Below are positions 1 through 7,544 of a stretch of 10,445 nt of DNA, one piece after another. The stretch lies in the NCBI GenBank assembly GCA_020829485.1, contig JAIVFU010000178.1, forward strand, positions 1 to 10,445. The letters are read 5' to 3'. Within the stretch, counting starts at the first letter, position 1. The number at the start of each line of letters is the position of its first letter. The notes beneath the pieces are model-generated. The model saw nothing but the letters and a program-made list of their open reading frames with translations, was not told where the DNA came from and searched no databases. Source of the stretch: Nostoc sp. CHAB 5834. Its GTDB lineage: Bacteria > Cyanobacteriota > Cyanobacteriia > Cyanobacteriales > Nostocaceae. The translations under genes and the position numbers were made by a program.

Positions 1-1018
1 GGCGTTCAAACACAATGGCGCTCTATTCGACGTCAACAACCTTGCCATGCCCTATTGGATGATGAACTTCGCCGAGCATGTCGAGGTGTTCGTCACCTCA
101 AACGGCGACGACAAGCAAATCGACAGCGACATTCTCGCCCGCTGCCTGTTGCAGGCACGCAGCAAGAACCGCATTGCCGAAAGCATCGGCAAGCTGACCG
201 TCGATGCGCCAATCCCTTATCTGCTGTCGGACCTCACCAACATCATCCAGACCGAGATGGGCAAGCTCGACAAGGCAACCAACAGCGCGCCGTTCATGCG
301 GCTCAAGGGCAAGATCGAGGAACTGAAGGCCGATCCGCGCTATAATTTCATGTTCTCCGGCATGCTGGTCGGCGACACGATGGCCGATTTCGTCGGCAAG
401 ATTTTCCGGCTTCCGAGCGGCGGCAAGCCGATCTCGATCATCGACGTGTCAGGCGTGCCGTCGGACATCACCTCGACCGTTGTCGCAGTGCTGTCGCGCC
501 TCGTATTCGATTACGCCATCTGGTCACGCAACGAACCGCAGCGTCCGATATTGCTGGTTTGCGAGGAAGCGCACCGCTATATTCCGTCGGACCGCGTGTC
601 GAAAGACAGCGCGGTGCGCTCGGTTCTCGAACGGATCGCCAAGGAAGGCCGAAAATATGGCGTGTCCTTGGGCCTGATTACGCAGCGTCCTTCCGATCTT
701 GCCGAAGGCGTGCTGTCGCAGTGCGGCACGATCATCTCGATGCGCCTCAACAACGACCGCGACCAAGCCTTCGTCCGCGCCGCAATGCCCGAAGGCGCTC
801 GCGGGTTTCTCGATTCCATCCCCGCGTTGCGTAACCGCGAATGCATCATCTGCGGCGAGGGTGTCAGCATCCCCATCCGCGTCGCGCTCGACAATCTCGA
901 AGAAGAAAAACGCCCCGCCTCCGAAGACCCGCTGTTCAGCCAGTTGTGGCAGGAAACCGGCGGCGAAGCGGAGATATTAGAGCGGGTCGTCCGGAGATGG
1001 CGCGCGCAGGGGCGGTGA
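1..1018 (+). CDS. HerA/DUF87-family ATP-binding protein, C-terminal part (5' end outside window)
   Basis: The reading frame is open from base 2, so the gene starts upstream and about 338 codons are visible. The first ATG at 47 is an internal Met, not a start. The protein resembles HerA-type hexameric DNA-translocating ATPases of the FtsK/HerA superfamily, which in other bacteria act in DNA processing, often with a nuclease. What is seen: a Walker B-like strand ILLVCEEAHRYIP near bases 551-589, then KEGRKYGVSLGLITQRPSDL, where the TQRPSDL segment matches the conserved polar/sensor motif after Walker B, and then a conserved ISMRLNN stretch. The Walker A loop must lie upstream of the window. A helical insertion (roughly bases 110-350) sits before the Walker B core. 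No nuclease gene is visible to the right, and the next gene starts 83 bases on with very different base composition. The substrate and partner are unknown. Family assignment is firm, exact role is not. Confidence 0.86.
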   Translation, partial: AFKHNGALFDVNNLAMPYWMMNFAEHVEVFVTSNGDDKQIDSDILARCLLQARSKNRIAESIGKLTVDAPIPYLLSDLTNIIQTEMGKLDKATNSAPFMRLKGKIEELKADPRYNFMFSGMLVGDTMADFVGKIFRLPSGGKPISIIDVSGVPSDITSTVVAVLSRLVFDYAIWSRNEPQRPILLVCEEAHRYIPSDRVSKDSAVRSVLERIAKEGRKYGVSLGLITQRPSDLAEGVLSQCGTIISMRLNNDRDQAFVRAAMPEGARGFLDSIPALRNRECIICGEGVSIPIRVALDNLEEEKRPASEDPLFSQLWQETGGEAEILERVVRRWRAQGR

Positions 1019-1101
1019 TTGGCGCCCATCAATTCCCACAAATCATTACTTTACTTCTTTGGGTAGTGCGACCAGAATTTTATCATCTTGGAATTTGAGA
1101 A

Positions 1102-1455
1102 ATGCCTGCTGGAATAGAACAATTTTCACTCATTATGAGTGACGACGAGGTCATAATATCAAATAATTTAATGAAAAGAATATTGAAAAACAAATTGTTT
1201 TTCCCTCGGAAAATTTCACCTATTTTTAGGTACAATATTGATGAACACGGAGGTGCAGTTCTTTATGCACTAGACAGCAATAAATTTCACTATTTGATCA
1301 ATTTCGGAAGATCGTATTATCTATTGATTGCACCCTTTTCTGCTATTAGCGGAATTATCGATATTGAAAATGATAAAATCAAATTTGGCTGTCGCCTTGA
1401 AAAACGCGAGAAGGATTTTTTTAGAAACTTAGTAGATAATCGAAAAATACAGTAA
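1102..1455 (+). CDS. AT-rich orphan gene, hypothetical protein of 117 aa
   Basis: I do not recognise this protein. The frame is 117 codons, rich in Ile, Asn, Lys and Phe, with no signal peptide, no obvious membrane segment and no known motif. The middle (IFRYNIDEHGGAVLYALDS, then HYLINFGRSYYLLIAPFSA) reads like alternating beta strands, and the end (EKREKDFFRNLVDNRK) like a charged helix. Base composition is strikingly low in GC: line 1141-1200 has only 15 G or C in 60, whereas the neighbouring genes are GC-rich. This suggests recent acquisition. The start is uncertain. ATG 1102 has only a weak purine run (gaga) before it, and an in-frame ATG at 1135 would give 106 aa. A loose promoter-like pair (TTTGGG 1058-1063, TATCAT 1081-1086) lies upstream but is weak. 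No partner gene is evident, and the next stretch is repeat DNA. Confidence 0.55.
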   Translation: MPAGIEQFSLIMSDDEVIISNNLMKRILKNKLFFPRKISPIFRYNIDEHGGAVLYALDSNKFHYLINFGRSYYLLIAPFSAISGIIDIENDKIKFGCRLEKREKDFFRNLVDNRKIQ

Positions 1456-1587
1456 GGCTTATGTATTAGTTATTCCACAGTAGAATTCGTTCAATTTTTC
1501 GGGACGCTATAATTTAAAAGAGTTCCGGTAATTCCGGGGATATAATACTAATAACCATTTTCGTTTCGACAGGTCGGTATATTTTCG

Positions 1588-1731
1588 TTCGCACAAAGAC
1601 ACGAAGATGTTGCGCCTGTCCCAACGACTCTTTGCCTGTTCTTCATTCGCTTGAATTTGACCCGTTGCTGGCATGAGTGCGCTTCGCAATCCAGTGACTG
1701 ACCTCTTTGTGTCTTCGTGTCTTTGTGCGAA
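1588..1731. repeat. Inverted-repeat element with 20-bp perfect arms
   Basis: The left arm 1588-1607 (ttcgcacaaagacacgaaga) is perfectly complementary to the right arm 1712-1731, with 104 bases between. The right arm is preceded by ctctttgtg (1703-1711), so the 'ctttgtg' word occurs twice there, making the end partly redundant. The element could fold into one long hairpin or be a small non-autonomous mobile element (MITE-like). No transposase is present and I see no clear target-site duplication. It occupies much of the 386-base gap between the orphan gene and the antitoxin gene. The rest of the gap holds AT-rich DNA (1456-1587) and the short lead-in to the antitoxin. Similar words occur as dispersed repeats in many bacterial genomes, but copy number here cannot be judged from one window. 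Confidence 0.75.
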
Positions 1732-1827
1732 ACAAATCTCGAAACGCCCGAATGTGCGCGAATTTTCGGCAGCTAAGTTCCGATGGATAGCCAAAAAAAT
1801 TGGATAGCTCCCGATACCCAATTTCCT

Positions 1828-1835
1828 GCTATAAA
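1828..1835 (+). promoter_or_regulatory. Possible extended -10 element for the toxin-antitoxin operon
   Basis: TGC followed by TATAAA (1830-1835) fits an extended -10 box. Its distance to the ATG at 1842 would put the transcription start at or next to the start codon, and no Shine-Dalgarno sequence is visible before that ATG. Together these suggest a leaderless antitoxin mRNA. There is no good -35 at normal spacing (TTGGAT at 1800-1805 is 24 bases away), so this remains tentative. Confidence 0.35.
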
Positions 1836-1841
1836 CAGCTG

Positions 1842-2066
1842 ATGGCCATTCTTGAAAAATTCGTGCAATTCGTCGAACGGCTCCCTGCCGACCGCCTCAG
1901 CTCGGTTGAGACGGCGCTTGCGGAGATAATGGAAAGCTATTCGGATCGATACGGCTTTACTCCATCCGAGCGGCAGATAATCGACCAGCGTGTGGCCGAG
2001 GCCAGTCCGGAATTTTCGGCGAGCGAGAACATCGCCAAACTGTTTGGCAAGCCCTTCTCCGCATGA
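1842..2066 (+). CDS. Type II toxin-antitoxin system antitoxin (74 aa, tentative)
   Basis: A small acidic protein of 74 aa, encoded directly before and overlapping (ATGA, 2063-2066) a ParE/RelE-like toxin frame. This order and overlap are typical of type II antitoxin-toxin pairs, in which the antitoxin binds and neutralises the toxin and usually represses the operon. The N-terminal part (about 1-35) is helical. The C-terminal part, with FTPSERQIIDQRVAEA and a terminal IAKLFGKPF, looks like the toxin-wrapping tail seen in such antitoxins. I do not recognise a defined DNA-binding fold with certainty. The start at 1842 (MAILEKF) is preferred over the in-frame ATG at 1800, because the extra 14 residues overlap the promoter-like TATAAA and look non-coding. 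The assignment rests mostly on context. Confidence 0.68.
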   Translation: MAILEKFVQFVERLPADRLSSVETALAEIMESYSDRYGFTPSERQIIDQRVAEASPEFSASENIAKLFGKPFSA

Positions 2067-2339
2067 GGCACATCATATTCCGCAAGGAAGCAGAAGCCGA
2101 TTTGCGCGACATCATCGCCCATTACGAAAATGTTACGCCGGAATCCTTGCCCAACATATTGAGCGATATCTATCGTACGGTCGATCAACTCGTCCATTTT
2201 CCAAATATCGGAATGCAGGTCGAAGAACGAAATTTTTCGCCGGATCGTCACGCTGAAATATCATTTCAAGGTGGCTTATGAGGTCGGCGAGGACCGGATC
2301 ATTATTAGGTATTTCCGTTTTCAGGACCGCGAGGTTTGA
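2063..2339 (+). pseudogene. ParE/RelE-family toxin, broken by a +1 frameshift
   Basis: From ATG 2063 the frame reads MRHIIFRKEAEADLRDIIAH and continues to VDQLVHFPNIGMQVEERNF, a good match in layout to ParE/RelE toxins (plasmid-stabilisation family, about 90-100 aa). Beyond base 2236 this frame becomes unrelated and stops at 2281. The next frame, read from cgc at 2238, gives RRIVTLKYHFKVAYEVG followed by EDRIIIRYFRFQDREV and a stop at 2337-2339. That is exactly the expected C-terminal beta strands of the family. Removing one T from the run of five T at 2233-2237 restores a continuous 91-aa toxin. ParE-type toxins poison gyrase and RelE-type toxins cut mRNA at the ribosome; which applies here cannot be told. 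The shift may be a real inactivating mutation, a sequencing error in the T run, or less likely programmed frameshifting. As written, the product would be a 72-aa protein lacking the native C-terminus. Confidence 0.8.
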
Positions 2340-2472
2340 GTATCGGTTTTACGCCAAGCCGCTTGCAATGTAGGATTTGATTTGAGAGCGTCGGTTGGTC
2401 GGCTTACGAGCGCTGGCGCGGCTCTTTCTCAGTGTCGAGATGCCCTAAATTTCGGCGGCCAACCATGCCCGG

Positions 2473-2721
2473 TAAGTTGACAAAGTTTACACTATAGGGG
2501 TCGGGTATGCGTAATTTTTGTCAATTTAACGCTCGCCAACTCACACTTTGTCATTCCCGCGAAAGCGGGGAACGTAGTGTCCAGCGGACAATCCATGGCG
2601 GGACCGCACGGTTTGCTCAACATCGTTGTGATAACTGCAAGCTCAGGCGATGGATTCCCGCCTGCGCGGGAATGACAATAGTATCAGCCGTGGATCAACA
2701 GCCGTTTCAGGTGTCAACTTA
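2473..2721. repeat. Outer inverted repeat enclosing a REP-like element
   Basis: taagttgaca at 2473-2482 is repeated in inverse as tgtcaactta at 2712-2721. The adjoining bases on each side (tttacact on the left, agtgtcaa on the right) are related but imperfect, as in degenerate termini. The 249-bp unit has no protein-coding potential that I believe and no obvious target duplication. The 2340-2472 stretch before it contains no gene or motif that I can support. Confidence 0.5.
2548..2678. repeat. REP-like palindromic element (cattcccgcg family)
   Basis: The left arm ttgtcattcccgcg (2548-2561) is perfectly complementary to cgcgggaatgacaa (2665-2678). An inner pair, aatccat (2590-2596) and atggatt (2650-2656), is also complementary. 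Each end carries its own small hairpin, for example cccgcgaaagcggg at 2556-2569. Elements of this type, often mistranslated as 'SRESG...WIPACAGMT', are widespread intergenic repeats in proteobacteria. Here the usual passage from cgggaa to tccatgg on the left seems interrupted by about 20 bases containing the hairpin tgtccagcggaca (2579-2591). Confidence 0.8.
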
Positions 2722-2739
2722 GTGTCAATCTCCGCTGCA

Positions 2740-3672
2740 CTACCGCCGCTCGAAAGGCTTCAACCCCCGCCCCAGCCGGTTTCCGCCTAGCGCGATCCGG
2801 TCGCCCGACCAGTCGGCGAGGAAAGTCGTCTCGCGCTCCACGCCAGGTGCAATGCTTGCCTCGTTGGCGCTGATCGACAGGCCAACGCTCGTGTTGACCT
2901 TGCCTTCAGGCGCAACGGTGATGAAGGCGCTGTAATTTTCCTTCGACGCGCCTTGAACAAACACGTTGCGCGCGATCTGGCCGACAGCGCCGGCTGGTAG
3001 GTCGATCATATAATTGGTTTCGCGACCTCTGGTATCGTCGAACGCATTGTCGGTAATCGCAACGCGCGCAGACCGGCTTTTGACATAATGGCCACCATTG
3101 CCGCGTTCGAAGCGGCTGTTGGTGACCTTGAGCGAGCCATAGTCGCCGATATAAATGCTATGCGCGCAACTTAACCCACGGTCGCAGCGGCCAAGCCCGG
3201 AGAATGTCGACTGATCAATGCTGATCGAGCCTGACTTGTCCTCGGCGGTCAATATCCCCTGCTCGCTGTTCCGGAAAATCGCGCGGGTGATGGTGAGATC
3301 ACCTTTTTCCAGCCGAATTCCAGCGCCATTGGCATCGGGTACGCGCATGTTTTGAAAAATGATGCCGTCAATGCTGGCGGCCTGTCCACGCAATACTAAT
3401 GCCGCCTTGCCTTCGCAGGTTGTTCCGTCAAATATGGTCTGGCCCGGAACCGAAGCCCGGAATGCAACCGCGCCTGCCTGCTGAACCGCGCATTGGCGGT
3501 ACGTGCCAGGTGCAATGATGATAGTGCCATCGCCCTCGCCAATCGAGTCCACAGCGGCTTGCAAATTGCCATAGCCACGACCGGTTTCGGCATTCTGAAA
3601 CGGCGCGGCGTTTTGCGCTGATGCGGCTGCGGCGCACAGAATCATGGCGATTAATATTGATGTTTTCTGCAT
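2740..3672 (-). CDS. Secreted right-handed parallel beta-helix protein
   Basis: A 310-aa protein with a classic Sec signal peptide: MQKTSILIAMILCAAAASA, with likely cleavage after residue 19 (ASA|Q), giving a periplasmic or exported mature protein. The mature part consists of short strand-turn repeats rich in Gly, Asn, Asp and Ile (for example SIDGIIFQNMR, DLTITRAIFRNSEQGIL, SLKVTNSRFERG, VAITDNAFDD), the pattern of pectate-lyase-like beta-helix folds. Near the start, GNLQAAVDSIGEGDGTIIIA resembles the entry strand of such helices. Four cysteines remain in the mature protein (61, 86, 163, 169) and could form disulfides. I see no certain catalytic triad, so polysaccharide lyase, hydrolase or purely structural roles are all open. 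The weak ribosome site AGGGA lies 9 bases before ATG 3672. It lies downstream of metH on the same strand, but 190 bases and an inverted repeat separate them, so it probably has its own promoter. Confidence 0.8.
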   Translation of the reverse strand: MQKTSILIAMILCAAAASAQNAAPFQNAETGRGYGNLQAAVDSIGEGDGTIIIAPGTYRQCAVQQAGAVAFRASVPGQTIFDGTTCEGKAALVLRGQAASIDGIIFQNMRVPDANGAGIRLEKGDLTITRAIFRNSEQGILTAEDKSGSISIDQSTFSGLGRCDRGLSCAHSIYIGDYGSLKVTNSRFERGNGGHYVKSRSARVAITDNAFDDTRGRETNYMIDLPAGAVGQIARNVFVQGASKENYSAFITVAPEGKVNTSVGLSISANEASIAPGVERETTFLADWSGDRIALGGNRLGRGLKPFERR

Positions 3673-3702
3673 GCGCTTTGGTCCCTAAAACTTACCGTAG
3701 CC

Positions 3703-3768
3703 CTGAGCCTGTCGAAGGGCGCTTCTCAGGTTAGCGCAACGCCAAAAGACGTGCTTCGACAGGCTCAG
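3703..3768. repeat. Short inverted repeat (cttcgacaggctcag)
   Basis: ctgagcctgtcgaag at 3703-3717 is the exact inverse of cttcgacaggctcag at 3754-3768, with 36 bases between. It forms a 15-bp stem in the gap between metH and the beta-helix gene. Both genes read leftward, so the stem lies after metH and before the beta-helix gene and could act as a barrier or terminator, although no T run follows. The same word is a common dispersed repeat in proteobacterial genomes. Confidence 0.75.
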
Positions 3769-3862
3769 CACTCCGGTCATTTACTAACGCTAGTTCGATC
3801 AACATATCCAGCCGATTAACCAACACGGAAAATGCCCGTCCCTATGGGGGACAGCGTGGCAG

Positions 3863-6481
3863 CTATTCGTTGAGGTTCGGCCGCAAATATTGCCGGGCAC
3901 GGTCAAGGTCGAGGCCGCGCCGTGCTGCATAATCTGCGACTTGATCTTCACCGATCCGCGCGACGCCGAAATATTCCGATTGCGGATGGCCGAAATAAAA
4001 GCCGCTAACCGCTGCAGTCGGCAACATCGCAAAGCTTTCGGTCAGCGTAATGCCGGTTTTATGCGTTGCGTCGAGCAGGTCGAACAAAATTGGCTTCAGG
4101 CTATGGTCGGGACAGGCGGGATAGCCCGGTGCTGGCCGGATGCCGCGATATTCCTCGCGGTTGAGCGCTTCCATCGTGAATTGCTCTTGCGGAGAATAGC
4201 CCCACAGATCCTTACGGACATGTTCGTGCATCCGCTCGGCAAAAGCTTCGGCGAGACGGTCGGCCAAAGCCTTCAGCATGATGTCCGAATAATCGTCGAT
4301 ATGCGCCTTGAACTGCGCCAGATGCGGGCCGATCCCGTGGCCGGTGGTGACCGCAAAGCCGCCGATCCAGTCGCCATCGGGGCTGATGAAATCGGCAAGG
4401 CACGTATTGGCCTTGCCCTCGCGCTTGGCGACTTGCTGGCGAAGGAATGGCAGGCGGATGTGTGCTTCGGTTTCTTCGCAGTAAACGACGACATCATCGC
4501 CATCGCGCCAGCAAGGCCACAGTCCGGCCACGCCCTTTGCCCTCAACCATTTTTCATTAACGATCTTGTCGAGCATCGCATTGGCGTCGGCAAACAGGCC
4601 AGTCGCGCTCTCGCCCACGACGGGGTCGGTGAGGATGGCGGGATAATTGCCGTGCAATTCCCACGCGCGAAAGAATGGCGTCCAGTCGATATAGTTGCGC
4701 AGATCAGCTAGGTCCCAGTCGTCATAGGCATGGACGCCGGGCTTTAACGGAGGCGCTGGCTTCAGGCTCTCGTCGATTTCAAACGCATTGGCGCGGGCTT
4801 CTTCAAGCGTTGCCAGCGGCTTGGCGGTTTTGCCGGCACGCGCATCACGGATATGGCTATATTCGGCGCGAGTATCAGCAACGAATTTGTCCGCCATGGT
4901 ATCGCTGACCAAGGTCCCCGCAACACCCACCGCGCGGCTGGCGTCGAGCACGTGAATGACAGGGCCTGAATAGACGGGCTCGATTCGAAGCGCGGTGTGC
5001 GTTTTCGACGTAGTCGCACCGCCGATCATCAGCGGCATGCTCATACCTGCTTTCTGCATTTCCTCGGCCACCGTGACCATCTCGTCGAGCGATGGGGTAA
5101 TCAGCCCCGACAGCCCGATCATATCGGCATCATTTTCGTTCGCAGCTTTTAAAATTTCCGGCCAAGGCACCATCACGCCCAGATCGACGATTTCAAAGCC
5201 ATTGCATTGAAGCACCACGCCGACGATGTTCTTGCCGATATCATGCACATCGCCCTTGACGGTCGCCATGATGATCTTGCCCTTGCCCTTCGCGCCGACC
5301 TCTTTTTCCGCCTCGATGTAGGGGAAGAGATGCGCGACGGCTTTTTTCATCACGCGCGCGGATTTCACCACTTGCGGAAGGAACATCTTGCCTGAGCCGA
5401 ACAGGTCGCCAACGACATTCATGCCGTCCATCAACGGGCCTTCGATCACTTCGATTGGGCGGCCATTCGCGGCCTTGATTGCGAGCCGGGCTTCTTCGGT
5501 ATCGTCCACGATATGCGCGTCGATGCCCTTCACCAGCGCATGTTCGAGTCGTTTGCTGACATCCCAGCCGCGCCATTCGGCCTCTGCCTTTTCCTGAGCC
5601 ACATCGGTGCCGCGATACTTTTCGGCCAGCGTAATAAGCCGCTCGGTTGCGTCGGGATCGCGGTTAAGGATGACATCTTCGCAAGCAACGCGCAGTTCCG
5701 GGTCAATATCGTCATAAATATCAAGCTGCCCTGCATTGACGATCGCCATGTCGAGGCCAGCCGGAATGGCATGGTACAAAAATATTGAGTGCATCGCGCG
5801 GCGGACCGGCTCATTGCCGCGGAACGAGAAGGACAGGTTCGACAACCCGCCCGAATAATGCGCATGCGGGCAGAGCACACGCAGTTCCTTAAGCGCCTCG
5901 ATAAAATCGACGCCGTAATTATTATGTTCCTCGATCCCTGTCGCCACCGCAAAAATATTGGGGTCGAAAATGATGTCCTCTGGCGGAAAGCCGATGCCAA
6001 CGAGCAGATCATAAGCGCGTTTGCAGATTTCGACCTTTCGCTCTTTGGTATCGGCCTGTCCGGTTTCGTCGAACGCCATAACGACCACGGCTGCGCCATA
6101 AGCCATGCACAATCGCGCATGATAAAGAAACTGCTCCTCGCCTTCCTTCATCGAGATCGAGTTGACGATTGGCTTGCCCGAAACGCATTTCAGACCCGCT
6201 TCGATGACACTCCATTTCGATGAGTCGATCATCAATGGAACGCGCGCGATATCGGGTTCGGCAGCGATTCGCTTAATAAAGGTCGTCATCGCTTCGTGCG
6301 CGTCGAGCAGGCCTTCGTCCATGTTGATATCGATAATCTGCGCGCCATTTTCGACCTGATCGCGTGCGACTTCGACGGCGGCCTCATAGTCGCCGGACAG
6401 GATCAGCTTCTTGAACTTGGCGCTACCGGTCACATTGGTGCGTTCGCCAATATTGACGAAACGGGAGGAATTTTGGGTCAT
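3863..6481 (-). CDS. metH: Cobalamin-dependent methionine synthase, folate/B12/activation half
   Basis: An 872-aa protein carrying all of MetH except the homocysteine domain. Order: pterin-binding (methyl-THF) TIM barrel, about residues 5-290, starting [16 protein letters not shown], with the conserved DSSKW at 86-90; cobalamin-binding cap and Rossmann domains, about 310-530, with DVHDIG at 411-416, where His413 is the expected lower cobalt ligand, plus [13 protein letters not shown] and MIGGATTS; and the reactivation (SAM-binding) domain, about 550-872, with [12 protein letters not shown] at 782-793. It transfers the methyl group of 5-methyl-THF through cob(I)alamin to homocysteine held by the partner protein encoded just upstream, and is reductively reactivated with SAM. 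E. coli MetH is a single chain of about 1,230 residues; here the sequence begins precisely at the linker between the first two domains. The start is 16 bases after the previous stop, with only a weak purine-rich site. Downstream, a 5-bp hairpin (3838-3852) is a poor terminator candidate. Confidence 0.97.
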   Translation of the reverse strand: MTQNSSRFVNIGERTNVTGSAKFKKLILSGDYEAAVEVARDQVENGAQIIDINMDEGLLDAHEAMTTFIKRIAAEPDIARVPLMIDSSKWSVIEAGLKCVSGKPIVNSISMKEGEEQFLYHARLCMAYGAAVVVMAFDETGQADTKERKVEICKRAYDLLVGIGFPPEDIIFDPNIFAVATGIEEHNNYGVDFIEALKELRVLCPHAHYSGGLSNLSFSFRGNEPVRRAMHSIFLYHAIPAGLDMAIVNAGQLDIYDDIDPELRVACEDVILNRDPDATERLITLAEKYRGTDVAQEKAEAEWRGWDVSKRLEHALVKGIDAHIVDDTEEARLAIKAANGRPIEVIEGPLMDGMNVVGDLFGSGKMFLPQVVKSARVMKKAVAHLFPYIEAEKEVGAKGKGKIIMATVKGDVHDIGKNIVGVVLQCNGFEIVDLGVMVPWPEILKAANENDADMIGLSGLITPSLDEMVTVAEEMQKAGMSMPLMIGGATTSKTHTALRIEPVYSGPVIHVLDASRAVGVAGTLVSDTMADKFVADTRAEYSHIRDARAGKTAKPLATLEEARANAFEIDESLKPAPPLKPGVHAYDDWDLADLRNYIDWTPFFRAWELHGNYPAILTDPVVGESATGLFADANAMLDKIVNEKWLRAKGVAGLWPCWRDGDDVVVYCEETEAHIRLPFLRQQVAKREGKANTCLADFISPDGDWIGGFAVTTGHGIGPHLAQFKAHIDDYSDIMLKALADRLAEAFAERMHEHVRKDLWGYSPQEQFTMEALNREEYRGIRPAPGYPACPDHSLKPILFDLLDATHKTGITLTESFAMLPTAAVSGFYFGHPQSEYFGVARIGEDQVADYAARRGLDLDRARQYLRPNLNE

Positions 6482-6497
6482 ATTATCTTTTCAGGTT

Positions 6498-7544
6498 TTA
6501 CGCGGCCATCACGAAGGGTTCGAGTCCGGCGAGACGAGTCACAACGGGAGGCTGAGGTATTTGGCGCGGCGCGCGGTCTTCGACTGCCCGTGCTATGGCA
6601 GCAATATGCGCTGGCGTGGTGCCGCAGCATCCGCCGACGATATTGACCAGTCCATCGTCAAGCCATTGGCCGATCAATTGCGCCGTGGTTTCGGGCAACT
6701 CGTCATATTCAGCCAAATCATTGGGTAAACCGGCGTTTGGATAGGCCATCACTAACGCATCAGCCTGTTTCGACAAGGCTGCAAGGTGCGGACGCAACAA
6801 GTCGGCACCGAACGAGCAGTTGAGCCCTATTGTCAGCGGCTTTACATGGCGAATGGCGGCCCAGAAAGCCTCAACGGTATGGCCCGACAAATTGCGTCCG
6901 GCCATATCGGTAATGGTCATCGAGATCATCAGCGGCACATCGCGCGCCGAAGCGTCTGCCCCCTCCTGCGCCGCCATTGCTGCGCATTTTGCATTGAGCG
7001 TGTCAAAGATCGTCTCGATCAGCAGGAAATCAACGCCGCCTTCAATCAACGCATCGCATTGCTCGCGATACACGTCTTTCAGATAATCAAAGTCGATCTC
7101 GCGAAAGCCTGGGTCATTGACGTCGGGTGAAAGCGACAATGTCTTATTGGTCGGCCCGATTGAGCCTGCCACAAACCGCTTTTTGCCGTCCTTGGCCTCT
7201 GCCTCATCGCAGCACTCCCGGGCAAGCCGAGCCGATTCCACGTTCAACTCGCGCACCAGATGCTCGCAGCCATAATCGGCCATGCTGATCTTCGTGCCGC
7301 TGAACGTATTGGTTTCGATTATGTCTGCACCAGCGTCGAGATAGGCGCTGTGGATCGCTTTGATGATGTCGGGGCGAGTGATCGAGAGCAGGTCGTTATT
7401 GCCCTTCTGGTCGTGGGTAACCTCAAGCGAACCGCGATAATCATCTTCGGATAATTTGTAGCCCTGAATCGCAGTGCCATAACCGCCGTCGAAAACGAGA
7501 ATCTGCTTTGAAGCCCTCGCAACGAATTCTTCGCGCGGCTTCAC
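6498..7544 (-). CDS. Methionine synthase homocysteine-binding half (homocysteine S-methyltransferase domain)
   Basis: 348 aa, read from GTG 7544. This start is chosen because GTG overlaps the metF stop by 4 bases (GTGA), a strong AGGAG lies 8 bases upstream, and the domain begins soon after (ILVFDGGYGTAIQG). The longer frame back to 7754 adds only residues antisense-like in composition and lies inside metF. The protein is a single Hcy-binding barrel. The zinc-cysteine ligands expected in the family are present: Cys243 in GLNCSFGADLLRPHL and Cys306-Cys307 in NIVGGCCGTTPAHI. It binds homocysteine as a zinc thiolate and presents it to methylcobalamin on the separate MetH protein encoded 16 bases downstream. 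Its tail (VVTRLAGLEPF) matches the segment that in full-length MetH leads into the folate domain, so the break is at a natural linker. A betaine- or S-methylmethionine-dependent enzyme is possible by family, but the operon argues strongly for MetH. Confidence 0.93.
   Translation of the reverse strand: MKPREEFVARASKQILVFDGGYGTAIQGYKLSEDDYRGSLEVTHDQKGNNDLLSITRPDIIKAIHSAYLDAGADIIETNTFSGTKISMADYGCEHLVRELNVESARLARECCDEAEAKDGKKRFVAGSIGPTNKTLSLSPDVNDPGFREIDFDYLKDVYREQCDALIEGGVDFLLIETIFDTLNAKCAAMAAQEGADASARDVPLMISMTITDMAGRNLSGHTVEAFWAAIRHVKPLTIGLNCSFGADLLRPHLAALSKQADALVMAYPNAGLPNDLAEYDELPETTAQLIGQWLDDGLVNIVGGCCGTTPAHIAAIARAVEDRAPRQIPQPPVVTRLAGLEPFVMAA

Noticed and set aside
1507..1821. Minus-strand open frame of 104 codons
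   Set aside because: It runs straight through both arms of the inverted repeat, has no ribosome site or recognisable domain, and is typical of spurious frames over such elements.
2507..2722. Plus-strand open frame of 71 codons
   Set aside because: It contains the translated REP signature (CHSRESG, WIPACAGMT), so it is repeat DNA, not a gene.
3838..3852. Hairpin gtccc-N5-gggac after metH
   Set aside because: The stem is 5 bp with no T run; not enough for a terminator call.
3890..4711. 273-codon plus-strand frame antisense to metH
   Set aside because: It is a codon-bias shadow of the highly conserved activation domain on the minus strand, with no domain of its own.
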